Under the pieces are notes generated by a model. The model was not told the DNA's origin and made no database searches. It saw nothing but the letters and a program-made list of their open reading frames with translations. Below, in pieces: positions 1 to 11,508 of a stretch of DNA of 64,000 nucleotides. The position numbers and the translations under genes are program-made. Source of the stretch: Sarcocystis neurona (Eukaryota; Apicomplexa; Conoidasida; Eucoccidiorida; Sarcocystidae); NCBI GenBank assembly GCA_000727475.1, contig KL647303.1:1551449-1615448 (forward strand), in the 5' to 3' direction. Numbering within the stretch: position 1 is the stretch's first letter; every line of letters starts with the position of its first letter.

Positions 1-3000
1 TCTACTTGCTTTTTCTCCTGCACCCACTTTAGCAACCTTGCATCGGCAGCATCAAGCCAGTCCGCTCCTTCCTTTTCTTCTTCTTCTTCGTAACTCTCGG
101 CTTCTTCAGTTTCCTCTGAGGTTTCTCGTTGGCGTTCGTTGAAATGAAAGAGGGGGTCCCCCGCGCGATGCTGCTGCTGCTGCTCTGGGTTGTGCAGCAG
201 GACTGGCTGTCGCTGTTGCTGGTGTGGGTTGCTGCGGTCGGCAGCAGCAGCAGCGGCGGTAACGAGGGCGGCTTCGAAGGCCTGCTGCAGGAACTGCTGC
301 TGGAGCGGCCGCAGCCCGCAGCTATTTCGCTCGTTGCTGCTGCTGCTGCTCATCAGTCTCCCTACGACGGATCTGCTGCCCCTCAAGTAATACCCGTAGT
401 CGCCATGCAGCACGCCCCCCGCAGCCCCACAGCAGCCTCCCGCGTCATGAGGAGCAGCAGCAAGACCGGAAGCAGCTGCAGCAGCGTCTGCCGCAGCTGA
501 ACCAGGAGGAGCGGGAGCACCGGCCCCGCGAGCGGCAGCCCCGCGAGCCGCAGCAGCAGCAGAAGTGTTGCCGAAAGAGAAAGACGAGAGGTGGTCGTGA
601 TGGGGTTGCCGCTGCTGTTGCTGCTGCTGGTAAGAGCTGCTGCTGAGAGTGTGAGGAAGAGGTGCGCTGGTGTAGCCGTTGCTGCAGCTGATAAAAACGA
701 AAGCTGTCGGGTGAAGGGAAAAGGCAGCGACAATGTCCTGAAGCTGGAGCGGCAGAAAGAGAAACACTCCGCAGCAACGCAAACTGCGGCAAGGAGCACG
801 GAGAAGAAGAAGAAGACGAATTCAGAAGGCAAAAGAAGAGAAGGAAAGAAAAGGCGGGGAAAAGGGAGGAAGAAGAGGAGAGGGAAAAAGAGAGAGAGAC
901 GAATAAGAAGAAAAAGAGAGGATGGAGAGGACGAGGAAAGGAACGGAAGAAAAAAGAGAGAAAAGAGCGAAAAAACGAAGAAGTGGACGAATAAACGAAA
1001 AGCGGCAGACAGCAGGGAAAGAGTGCAGAATGGAACGAAGAACGGAAGAGGGGGGAGGGAGGGAGGAGCAATTGAAGAACATAACTTCGTTTCCAGCTAA
1101 AATGAAAAAAAGAAAAGTAGACCTCTGTTTCTGGCTAGAGTAGGGAAATGAAGAACAAATCTTCGTCTTTCGCTAACGGCAGAAAAAGAATTACAGGGGG
1201 GAGCCCGAGACATAAAAGAAGTGAGCCCCCGTGAAGAGAGAAGCGAGTGGCAGGGCCCCGAAGTTCCCGCTCGAAAGAAGAGGAGGAGCACCGAAAGCGA
1301 AGTAGGAAGAAAGTGACCAGGGGAGAAGGCGGCAGGGGACCAGTCTTCTTCTTCCACAAAGAAAAGCTGGGAAAAGAAGCTTAGAAGAACAAACCTTCGT
1401 TGATATAGTGGGCATTTGCTATAATAAACGCACACACAAATGTGTCTACTTTTGCGTAAACAGATAACGACTCCCTGTTTGAGAGAGCGGTAGAGAGAGC
1501 GAGAGAGAGGGGCAGAGACAGAGCAGGAGGAGACCGGCACACAATACTTTTATATACGTATCTATACACGTATATGTATAATGTGTGACGACTTGCACAA
1601 ATTCCCTACTTTCTCTGTACTCGGTACACACATATATACGGAGAGAGAAAGACACACCAGCAAACACAGACGTACGTGTATATGTATATATAATATGTGG
1701 CGACTTACACAGGTTCTCTCCTTTATTTGTACTCAATATATATGTATACATAGAGAGAAAGAGAGAGGGAGACCAGCAAACAAATATACACACCTATACG
1801 TGTATACAATACGTGGCGACTCAAACAGATTCTCTAGTAGATAAGGCTCCCCAAAAGATACTTATGAATAACCCAGTTTCAGAACAAATCAGGTATAGAT
1901 ACTCCTTTAAAAGTACCTTTCTATCCTCACATGCTTATGACTGATGGCAAAGGATTAAGCTACATGATATTACTTCTGTTTCTTCAAGTAGGCTTTGGAT
2001 GGATAGAATTATAATCCAGAAGGCGACTGTACCAATTAAATAATTACTTACTCCAATCATATTTAAGGTTTTCAAATAATGACTTGGAACTACTACACTA
2101 AGTGCACTTATACACACCTATACGTGTATACAATACGTGGCGACCCAAACAGATTCTCTACACAGATTTCCTACTTTCTCTCTACTCAATATATATATAG
2201 ACAGAGAGAGAGAAGGGAGACCAGCAAACATGTACATATATATATATATATATACGTATATAATGTGACGACTTACACAGACCTTCTCTGTATTCTCTCG
2301 CTTCCTCTCTCTATATATACATATATATTGAGAGAGAGAGAGACAGACAGACGAGGACCAGCTAACACGTACGGACATATATATACATACGTGGATATGT
2401 GAATAACATGTGACGACGTACGCAGAATCTCTACGTTCTCTGGACTCAATATATGTGTATACATATAAATACAGAGACGGGGAAAGCGATGGAGAGGGAG
2501 ACTGGCAAACACATATATATATATACATGTAATATATGACAACTTATACAAATTCTCTACGCATAGGATCTACAATATATGTGTATGATAGACTTAATGG
2601 CCCATGTAAGTCGACAGATATGTGTGTGTACTTTTTCAACGGATGCGTGTGACTTGGCCAGAGAAGATGGAAAAAAGATGTACCTTTCCTTTGCCAAAGA
2701 GGAAGTTTGGATGTTCCTCGCGAACGACTACGACGCAACTTTCTGCCAACGCTTCTTCATCGTCACTCCAGAAGTTCGCTTTCCGCTGCTGCTTTGCTGC
2801 TGCTGCTCCTGCTGGTGCTGTTCCTCCTCGTGCTGCTGCTGCTGCTCCTTCTCTTCCTTCTCCTCTTCTCCGGCCCATTTCTCCCTGTTGCACACTCGCC
2901 TGCTGCTGCCCCTGGACCTTCCACGTTTGCTGCTGCTGCTGTTCTGCTGGCATCTCCAGCTGCTGTGTTGGCCCCTGCTGCTGCTGTCTGTGGGGTTGCT

Positions 3001-4534
3001 CCTGCAGTAACTGCGGCTGCTGGCGCTCCACTGCATGAAGGGGATGCTGCTGCTGCTGTACCTGCTGACATTTCTGCTCCTGCTGCTGCTGCCGCTCTTT
3101 CTCCTTCTTGTCTCTCGGCAGGTGCGCTTGCTGATGTTTTGACTGCTGCTGCTGCTGGTGCATCAGTTTCTCGCCCACGTGTTGCAACTGCTGCAGTTCC
3201 TGCTGCGGCTGTCCTGACGGCTGCTGCTGCTGCAACAAACGCTGCCGCTGTTGCAACTGCTGCGTTTGTTGCGGCTGTTGCTGGTGCTGTCCTCCTGGCG
3301 AATCTTCGTTGCTAAGACGCGAAGAAAAGCAGTCGGACGAGGAGATGGAGGAAGTAGAAGCGGAAGAGAAGCACGGCGAAGACGCAGGATAAGAAGAAGG
3401 ATCGACCAGGTGTCGAACTGCTGTCTGTGACTGTCGTGGGGTAGTATTAACGTTTGTCGCTGCAAATTGAGTATTCTTGTCACTATTATCTTCGTGTGCC
3501 TTTTCTGGGGAAGAAAGAAGTTTTGCTCCCTCTTTAAACAAGCTGCTGCGTTGCTTTGCACATGTTTTCGACGGATCCCGAGGAAACACGTCAACAGCAA
3601 ATCCTTTGCTGCAAACATCTAAAATAGCGAGGACCTTGCGGCCCGGCGCCGTCCCCTCCTCCCTTTTGATCTTCGTATACTTTCTCAGCTTCAGGTCTTC
3701 TTCTATGCTTTCTCCTTCTTCTTTTTCATCTCCTTCCTCAGCGGTGGCTGGGGTTAGTCCTGGTCCGCCTTCCTCCGCTCCTGCTGCTGCAGTTACATTC
3801 GGTGCTGTCGTCCCTGCCTCTGTCCACGCCGAAGCACGCGCAGCGCTTCCTGCAGCCACTGCTGCTGCGAGCGAGGCTGCTGTGGCTCCTGACACTGCGG
3901 CTGCTGCTCTGGAAGGTGCTGCTGCTGCTCTGGACGCTGCTGCTGCTGCTCCCCCTGCTGACGCTGCGCCGCCCGCTCTCAACTCTTCCGATCCTGCTCT
4001 CGACACTGCTGCTGGTGTTGGTGCTGCACCTGCTGCTGCTGAAAAGGAAGAGAAGCCAGGCGGGGAAGCCCTCTCTGTCGGTCTCGAAAGTCCTGCAGCA
4101 AGAAACACCTCCCTTGCCAGCTGCTGCTCCTCCTCACCACGCTGCCGCTGCTCCTGCTGCTGCTCCTTCTGCTGCTCCTCCCGCTGGTCCGGCTTCTGCT
4201 TTTGCAGCAAGTGCTGCCGCGGACGCAGCTGTCGATACTGCTGCTCCTGCAGCAAGTGCTGTCGTGGACGTACCTGATGACGCTGCTGTTGCTGCGCAGG
4301 GAACTGCGTCTCCTGCTGTTCTTCAAACGGCTGCTGCTGCTGCTGCGGCAGGAGCGGGTGGCCGGCTGCTGCCTCTTGAGCGACGCTCTCTGTTGGTAGG
4401 AGCACTACTTCCTCTTCTTCCTCTGCTTTCTTTTCCTTCTCTTCTTCGTTTGCGTCTTCATCCTCCGCTATCTTTGTCCCTTTCCCCTGTTCTTTTACGA
4501 CGCCCATGTTCTCGCTGCCGGATGAATCTTCCAT
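1..4534 (-). CDS. Low-complexity (Gln/Ala/Ser-rich) protein, two exons, incomplete at left edge
   Basis: Unrecognised protein. Exon A is 4534-2684, starting at the first in-frame ATG. The frame stays open upstream to a strong acceptor at 4567 (CTTTTTCTGCAG), so an earlier exon is possible. Exon A ends at an AAG|GTACAT donor in phase 0. Exon B is 743-1, after the acceptor CTGCCGCTCCAG, also phase 0. It is open for about 247 codons to the window edge but has no usable Met near its start, so an ATG-based search misses it. Exon A holds Gln-, Ala- and Glu-rich runs around a more complex island on 3470-3720 containing APGRKVLAILDVCSKGF. Exon B begins DIVAAFSLHPTAF and ends in an acidic stretch followed by WLDAADARLLKWVQEKK. 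Joining A to B rests on matching phase and strand only. The 1.94-kb intron between them carries satellite DNA and a NUMT. No domain was identified. Coding status is fairly sure; the join is less so. Confidence 0.55.
1560..2560. repeat. Diverged ~113-146 bp satellite, about seven units
   Basis: A recurring block reads (GA)n, then ACCAGCAAACA, a TATA/CATA tract, then TG(G/A)CGACT-ACACA-TTCTCT. Landmark copies of the GTGGCGAC/GTGACGAC element lie near 1583, 1694, 1812, 2137, 2264, 2410 and 2536 (the last diverged to ATGACAAC). Spacing is 113-146 bp except where the NUMT interrupts. The array lies in the proposed intron of the minus-strand gene. Open frames over it are microsatellite readings and are not coding. 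Confidence 0.7.
1837..2108 (-). pseudogene. cox3 (fragment): NUMT: nuclear fragment of mitochondrial cox3, disabled
   Basis: This AT-rich block is unlike the flanking satellite. On the minus strand one frame reads about 90 codons, broken by a single TAA at 1937-1935. It begins SVVVPSHYLKTLNMIG, runs through a hydrophobic helix (LIGTVAFWIIILSIQ), and after the stop gives LICSETGLFISIFWGA. The last piece has the Ser-Glu...Phe-Trp pattern of the helix carrying the conserved glutamate in cytochrome c oxidase subunit III. It is far shorter than a full cox3 and has no start, so it cannot be functional. It is flanked by 52-bp direct repeats (1785-1836 and 2109-2160) that differ at one base. Mitochondrial origin is inferred from the translation and composition; no alignment was run. 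Confidence 0.72.
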
Positions 4535-4566
4535 GCAGCTCTGCTGCTGCACCCACCTCCTGAGCG

Positions 4567-7500
4567 CTGCAGAAAAAGACAAGCAGCCAGCTGGCTTCCG
4601 ACTTCTTCGCTACTACTTCGCCGACATTACCCTATGAAGGACACGTAAGGCTATTTATTTTCGTATACACACACATTCCAAAATACATACACATCTCGAC
4701 ATTTACTTGCATGTGTGTGGACGTCTGTGCAGATGTACGCACGCACAAAAGGATATACATGTCTACAAAGATATACACACCATATGAAACTCACATGCGT
4801 ACTTCCATATTCCTATGTATATGCATGCATATACCCATATATTTGTGTATTTCAACTGTGTACGTACTTTTTATTACCTACATATATGTGGATCTATAGA
4901 AACGTATATCACAAACATATATATATAATTGTAATAAATGTGCACCATGGGCAGAGAAGTTCATTTATGAACGTGCCTACATCAATATAACAGAAATTCG
5001 TGTACGCCGTTGTCAAGACACACGACACTTGGATACAGATGCAGCTCTACATATACATCTAGATATATATATATATATACGTATGTAGGTGTGTGGACGC
5101 ACACGTGGCTCCGCAAATTCATATATATATATATATGTGTACGCCGACCTAGCTCGATACATTTATAGATATGTATATATATTTGTGTGTGTATAGACGC
5201 AGACGTAGCTCCACACATATATATATATATGAACACAGACGTAGCTCGATATACACGTCTAGAGATATATATATATATATGCATGTGCATGAACACACAC
5301 CAACATAGCTTCGTATATACAGAAATATATATATATATGTATATCAACTAAGACATAGTTGTAGAATATGTATATTGACGTACTATACAAAGGTGTGCAC
5401 GTGGATACGCGTGACAGAAATACATATATATATACATATATATACAGGTTTATATGAACGTATAACCGCATGCATATATATATATTCACATATATACATA
5501 TATATATATGCATATTTATATGCATGTAGATATACATATATACATATATATCCATACGTATATGTATGTACGCATATATATATATATGTGTACTCCAGCC
5601 AACGTATGACAGTACACGTGCGTCTACGAATGGATCCTTTCACAGGCATTCACGCAAGTATACATATGCATTAATTATGTACGTGGGACTACAGACATAT
5701 AGAAAGGAAGAGAGAAAAAGAGAAACACAGAGAAAGAAAGAAAGTGAACGAAGAAGAAAGAGCGACACAGAGAAAGGGACAGTGGCGTGCTTGGGTTTCT
5801 CTACAGTGAAGGCGTCGCTTCTCCGGGAGGAAAAGTGCTAAAAAGTCGAATATATCAAATACTCCGCCTTCGTATCTGTACACGTCGCCCTATAGTCAAG
5901 AAATTCCCACCCACACACAGCCAACATATACATATATATATATATATATGCATGTGTATATAAAGATATATATATATATGTATGGGTATAGATGTGTATA
6001 TTTGTGTATACACATAGAGATAAATAAGTAGAGAGAAGCATCTTAGGACCTCCACCCACACAGAAGCACACACGCATATACACACACGCATATATATATA
6101 TACACTCATATGGACATAGAGATATATATACATATATATATATAGGGCGCATACGTATATACATATATTTAGGTAGACAGATCTGCATACTTATATGCGT
6201 ACATACATATACATGTAATGCGAATACCCCTACGTATATACATATATATATGCTTATATGCGTATATACATATACGTGTAATGCGAATTCATGTACATAT
6301 ATATACATATATATTTATGTCGTATGCGTATGTATATATATATATATATATATTATACATAGAGAGAGAGAGACAGATATGCGTAAAGGACGTACACGTG
6401 TTTGTAGGTGTCTCTGGCGGGTATAGGTCCGCGTCCAAACGATCTCATACATACACGTACCAGTGTCCAGGTGAAGAGGAAGAAGAAAAAGTGAAGAAGA
6501 GGAAATGGAGAGAGACGTGCGTGCTTCTGGACCGTGTGTGTAGACCTACGCACGTAAAGACGCAACGATACAGACTGACGTGGAGAGGAGAAAATAGACG
6601 CACGGCCCAAGTCGAGACGTCCGCCCCTAAGCCACACAGATCTACGTGCAGCGGAAGGCGAAGAAATACAGGAGAATATGTCTGTGTGTGTTTCGCCAGT
6701 ATGTATACGTAGACCTACGCTTTTGAATCCACAAACATATACATATATATCTACGTGAAGAGGAAGAAATGCAGAGACGTGTGTCTGCGTCGGGGGTGCG
6801 GTCGGCGCCAGCACACGCGCAGAAGGACTCGCAAAGTGGAAATTTTTGGCATGCATGCACATCGCATGTGCTGCTACGTGCTCACGCCTCTCCAGCACAT
6901 TCCCTTCTAAATCGTCCCCCACACAAACACAGCGGCCTGGCAGTCAACAAACTCACCCACCCGTGCCTCCTGCAAGGATACATACATTCACAAACACGTG
7001 TTCATATCCACTTGTGTGTATATCTACGCCCTCCTCTTCTCCACCTATATATACATATGTACGTTTATACGTACGTATATATGTGTATATTGAAAGGCCC
7101 ATACACCCACACACACACACACGCAGACACACACACCCCACAATACAGACAGACACACGCACACATATAAATGAATGTAAATAGCTATGTGTGTCTATAT
7201 ATCTACATCCTTCTCCAGATATACACACACCTATAGACACACGTGTGTGTATACAAAGAGACATATATACACATGTATATTCAAAGGGCGATACAGACAC
7301 GCAGACACGCATACCCCACAAGACAGACACATACAACATAAAAATGAATGTGAATCCCCACCTGCGTCTCTATCTACATCCTTCTGTCTGTATATGGACG
7401 TACGCATGTGTACACGTATATATATGTATTTATATATATGGGGATACACAAACACAGACACGCATACCCCACAACACAGGTACATACACGCATACCTGCG

Positions 7501-8225
7501 AATGGCCGTGAACATCTACCTGCGCATATATATCTACGTCCTTCTCTCTACCTACATACACATATGTATGTGTACACATATACATATACATATATATATA
7601 TATATGTGTTGAAAGGGCGATCCACCTACAGACACAGAAAGACGCATACTACCCTTCTGCATTTCTTCCTCGTCCGGTGTACATATATCTGTGTGTGTAG
7701 CGTAGGCGCATGGGCGTAAATACGCCGACGCACCCCCGTGTTGGCTGTAGCTCTCTTTTTGTTAATTCCCCCTCCTCTCTCTTTCTGCACTCATGCAGCA
7801 TCCATGAGTACGTGCACACACATACGCTGTTGTCTGCACTGCTTTGTCATGGGGGCGCCGGGACCCCACACTGAGAGAATAGAAGCAGGTGTACGGATAG
7901 GGAGAGAGCTGGACGGCGGCCACATCAAAGAGCTTGAACTCCCTTCATCCGTTTCTACGTGTCTCTCTCTCTCCTTGTGTCTCTCTAGACACGTATATAC
8001 GTCTATGGAAAAAATATGCAAAGGACTTCCGAGAAGACTGCTCCTGCGCTCGCGCGCTCGACAAAAGGGCCCGCGACGATGTTGAAGAACAATCAACAAG
8101 TCATAAGGGGACACATACGTATCTGTGTGTGCAGTGGGACGGACAGGCGTACTCAAATAGACAGATATATACCTATATGTATACGTACATACAGGTATTT
8201 AGGGACAGGTAGGCAGCTTTGTTAA
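4567..8225. repeat. Microsatellite-dominated non-coding stretch
   Basis: TATATG/TATACG/TGTGTA/CACACA microsatellite DNA with short unique islands (for example 5690-5880, 6380-6720 and 7720-7960). The acceptor at 4567 suggests an upstream exon of the minus-strand gene may lie here, but I could not recognise one. ORFs here are rich in Tyr, Ile, Cys, His and Thr, as expected from translated TA/TG/CA repeats, and no codon pattern resembles the real genes of the window. Confidence 0.6.
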
Positions 8226-10260
8226 ATGGAGGTGGTTTTTCTGTTATACAGGCGTAGAGACGGCGACACAGAAATAGAGACAAACTATATCTACACACAC
8301 ACATATACGCCCTGCTGCGCGCGGCTCCTGATGTCCCTCCCCCCGCTGTTGTTGCCGGTGGTGTTGCTGCAGCTGGTGTTGCTGCCGCTGGTGTTGCTGC
8401 TGCTGGTGTTGCTGCCGCTCTTGTTGTTGGTACTGCCGCTTTTAGTAGTATTGCTGCTATTGCTCGTCGGTCCTCCTCCTGTAGGCGTCGTGGGGCTCCT
8501 GGTGTTGCTCCTGATGGTTGCTGTTCTCGCTGCTGTTGCTGTTACTGCTGTTGCTGCTACTGCTGTTGCTGTGCATATACGGACTTCCGGGAGGCGAAGG
8601 TCCGCGGATCACTCGCCAGTTTGCCGTTCGAGCGAGACCCATCGCTTCCTGCACTTCGTACAAAACCTCCTGGAGCAGCAACAGGGACAGCAGCAACAGG
8701 CGCAGCAGCAACAGCCAGTCCACCAGCAGCAGCAGCAGTAGCAGCAGCAGCAGCATGAACAGCAGACGTAGGAGCAACAGCAGCACCACCAGCACCTAAA
8801 GCGGGAACACAGAAGCACTGGGAGCCGCGGGACAATGGCAGCGACAGGAGCAGCAACAACAGCTAAGGTAGCGGCACCAACAGCTGAAGTAGCAGCAGCA
8901 ACATTAGAAGCAGTGTCTGCAGCAGTAGAACGAGCAGCCACAGGTGACGCGCAGGATTGCCGGCAGCAACTGAGAGTTCAGCAGTGGCAGAAATAGTCGT
9001 CGCACAGTAACAGAAGTAGCGAGGAGAAACAACAGGGCAGAAGTAGCGAGAAAAACAATGAAACAGGAACAGCAACAGGCGGAGGAGCGCCGACGGCGGA
9101 TGACAACAAGCTCCCGCAGCATCGGCAGCAACAACTCCTCTGGTAGCTCCAAGACTATCACTCTCTCGGCAGCAACATCAGTGACACCAGTACTATCACC
9201 AGAAGCAGCAACAGCAGAAACAGCAGCAGCAGTAGCAGCAGGAACAGCGACAGTCATACGAGCAGGAGCTGCAGTAAAGTCCACACGCACACCAGCAGTA
9301 ACAACAGCAACAGCCGCAGCAAGCGCAGGAGTCATCGCAGTAGTCACAACTGCAGTGATAACAGCAATCGTAGCAACAGTAGAAAGCAGGACTCACAGGG
9401 GGAGTTGCAGAGGGAAAGAAGACGTTGAGAGAACTATAGAAGAAGTAACAACAAGAGTGTTGGTCACCGGAGTAGCAACCGCAATAGCGGAAGAAGTGAC
9501 TAGGCGGACAGGAACACGAGGAGGAAGAGGCACTCCATTAGTGCCTGTAGCTGCAGAAAAAGCAGCAGCAGTTACAGTGTGAACGAGGTTGCAACAGTGG
9601 CAGTCACAGCAATAGCGAAACAGCAGCAGCAGCACAAGCATTAAACCGGCAGTAGGGGAAGGAAAAAGAGAGGAAGAAGGGGAAGGAGGAGCGGCAGCAG
9701 TAGCAACTGCTGCACCAGTCGCCTCGCTGCTGCCGCTGCTGCAGCGGCGACAGAAACAGAACACAGAGAAAGAAGAAGCAGGAAAAAGGAAGGGCAGCAC
9801 TTTTCGCCCCAAGTGAAGCATTCACGCGAGCAGGAGCCCTCGTGGCATGAGAGTAGGATGCAGTAGCAGTACGTTCGTCGCAGAGGACCACCTGGCAGAC
9901 GTGTGGCAGCGGCACGCGCAGCGGCATTACGACGTGTGCAAACAGTCGCAGCAGCAACAGCAGTAAACGTCGTTCCAGCAACGGTAGAGGGGGGAGAAGA
10001 AGAAAAAGGAGGAACACGGGGAGCAGCTGCAGGATCAACTGCAACAAGGCGAACAGCAACAGCATTAAAAACCACGCAGCAGAAGCAGCAGCAAAACCAG
10101 CAACGGGGTTTGGGTGCTCCTGGTGCTTTTGCTGTTGTTCTCGGCACTGCTGCTACCGCTCCTGGTGAAAGTCGGTGACTCTTTGACTGCTACAGCTGCT
10201 ACTCTTCTTCTTACTGTGATTACCGGCGCCAGTGCTGCCACTTTCCCCCTCTCCTCCGTC
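8226..10260. repeat. CAG/CTG trinucleotide zone with ambiguous ORFs
   Basis: Imperfect CTG repeats on the + strand (8338-8580) are followed by CAG/GCA/ACA repeats (8640-10090). Several overlapping frames are open on both strands for 100-170 codons. One is a + frame from an ATG at 9058 to 9582, rich in Ala, Thr and Val. Another is a minus frame over 9347-8904 with a less repetitive piece (VIVLELPEELLLPMLREL). Repeats of this kind keep several frames open at once, so frame length is no proof. A gene probably exists here, but strand and exon structure cannot be chosen. Confidence 0.4.
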
Positions 10261-10449
10261 CATCTGCCTTCGTGCACCGGTGCAGAGCAACTTCATATTG
10301 AGCTGCTCTACAGATCGACACAGATATCAATTTCTTTTTACTTTTAAATCTGAGGCCATATTTATGTGCACACATACGTGTACGTATGTGTGTCACTCAT
10401 CCCCGCATATAAGAGTGACACGGCCCTCAGGAAAAACGAAGCAGATATT

Positions 10450-11508
10450 CTAGGAACGGGTGGTGCGCACTTCTCTGGTTTTCTTTCTCATTCCCTTGGC
10501 GTGGCCTCTGTTCCCTCTTTTCAAAAGAACGTGCAGCAGCAAGACTTCTGAGCGCTGCTGCAGCTCTTCGCTCCTGCTGCTGCTGTCCCTCTGCTGCTGT
10601 CGATAATTCTGCTGCCCTTCTCCTTCGTCTTCTGCTCCTTCCCGCTCTTTTTCGGCTTCTTGTCCTCCGTCGGAGGCACCCCCCGAAGACGAGCTGATGC
10701 GCCTCTTGCTGCAGCTGCTGCTGCTGGGTTTGCGACTGCTGCCGCCGGTGCTGCCATCGCTGTTGCCGCTGCTGTAGCCGCTGCCATCGCTGTAGCGGCA
10801 GTTGCTGGAGATGGCCCGGCTGCTGCCGCTCCTATGTAGCGGGAACAGCAAGGCGGGCCGGCGTAGTGCAGCAGAAGTGACATGCTGCGGCTGGTGCTGC
10901 CGAAGCACGAGAGAGGAGGAATTCGAAGCGTAGGCTAAAGAGTCAGAAGAGTACAGGTGCGAGGAGAAACAGAGACGCGCACGGCTGTTCAAGTTGTTCC
11001 TGCTCTTCGTGCTGCTCGCATTTTCCCCCTGCAGACACCGCTGCTGCTGGTGCCTGTCGCACTGACGCCGCTGGTATAATGAAGGGCACCAAAAGCATGC
11101 GTCCTTCTGCGGGTGCTGCCAAGTGGCATGAAGAGCACGCTGCTGCTGCTCTTGCTGCGGCTGCTGCTCTTGCGGCAGACGCTGCTGTTGCTGATGCTTC
11201 TGCTGCAGATGCTGCTGCTCCTGCAGACCCTGTGGTGGCCGCAGATGCTGCGGTCGGTGCTCCTTCGCATGCAGCTGCCGCTGTTGGTGCTGGTGCCGCT
11301 GCTGAGTTTGCCGATGCTGCTGTTCGTTGGGAAGAAGGCCCAATAACACAAAGCGACGCAAGCACGGCCAAGAGCTGCTGCTGCTGCTGTTGAGAAGCAA
11401 GCTGACTTGACGCATGTGAAGGCCCGATCTTTTGTCTCTAGCTGCTGCTGCTCCTGTTTTCGTGGCAGACGCAGCAGACCGAAAGCTGCTGGGTAAAGCA
11501 GCAGCCAT
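10450..11508 (-). CDS. Gln/Ser-rich hypothetical protein, low confidence
   Basis: A 352-codon frame opens at an ATG at 11508 (MAAALPSSFRSAASATK) and ends at 10450. The middle third is Gln/His-rich (for example QQRHQHQQRQLHAK). It is followed by a Ser/Gly-rich part and a charged tail (KEREGAEDEGEGQQN). No domain was recognised. A second minus frame (11371-10943) is Ala-rich and also open, so the frame choice is uncertain, and a spliced model using parts of both is possible. If real, it would belong to the homopolymer-rich hypothetical proteins common in these genomes. Confidence 0.35.
   Translation of the reverse strand: MAAALPSSFRSAASATKTGAAAARDKRSGLHMRQVSLLLNSSSSSSWPCLRRFVLLGLLPNEQQHRQTQQRHQHQQRQLHAKEHRPQHLRPPQGLQEQQHLQQKHQQQQRLPQEQQPQQEQQQRALHATWQHPQKDACFWCPSLYQRRQCDRHQQQRCLQGENASSTKSRNNLNSRARLCFSSHLYSSDSLAYASNSSSLVLRQHQPQHVTSAALRRPALLFPLHRSGSSRAISSNCRYSDGSGYSSGNSDGSTGGSSRKPSSSSCSKRRISSSSGGASDGGQEAEKEREGAEDEGEGQQNYRQQQRDSSSRSEELQQRSEVLLLHVLLKRGNRGHAKGMRKKTREVRTTRS

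Noticed and set aside
445..1071. Long minus frame rich in Leu, Phe, Ser and Cys
   Set aside because: It is a shadow of a polypurine tract and of the exon on 743-1. The frame with non-repetitive islands and proper splice phase is a different one.
591..1100. Plus-strand Lys/Arg/Glu-rich frame, superficially a nucleolar-type protein
   Set aside because: It is a translation of the GA-rich plus strand of an intron and exon region; there is no non-repetitive core and it is antisense to the better-supported exon.
4640..7720. Many 60-160 codon frames rich in Tyr, Ile, His and Cys
   Set aside because: Direct translations of TATATG and CACACA microsatellites; no start, splice or conservation argument supports them.
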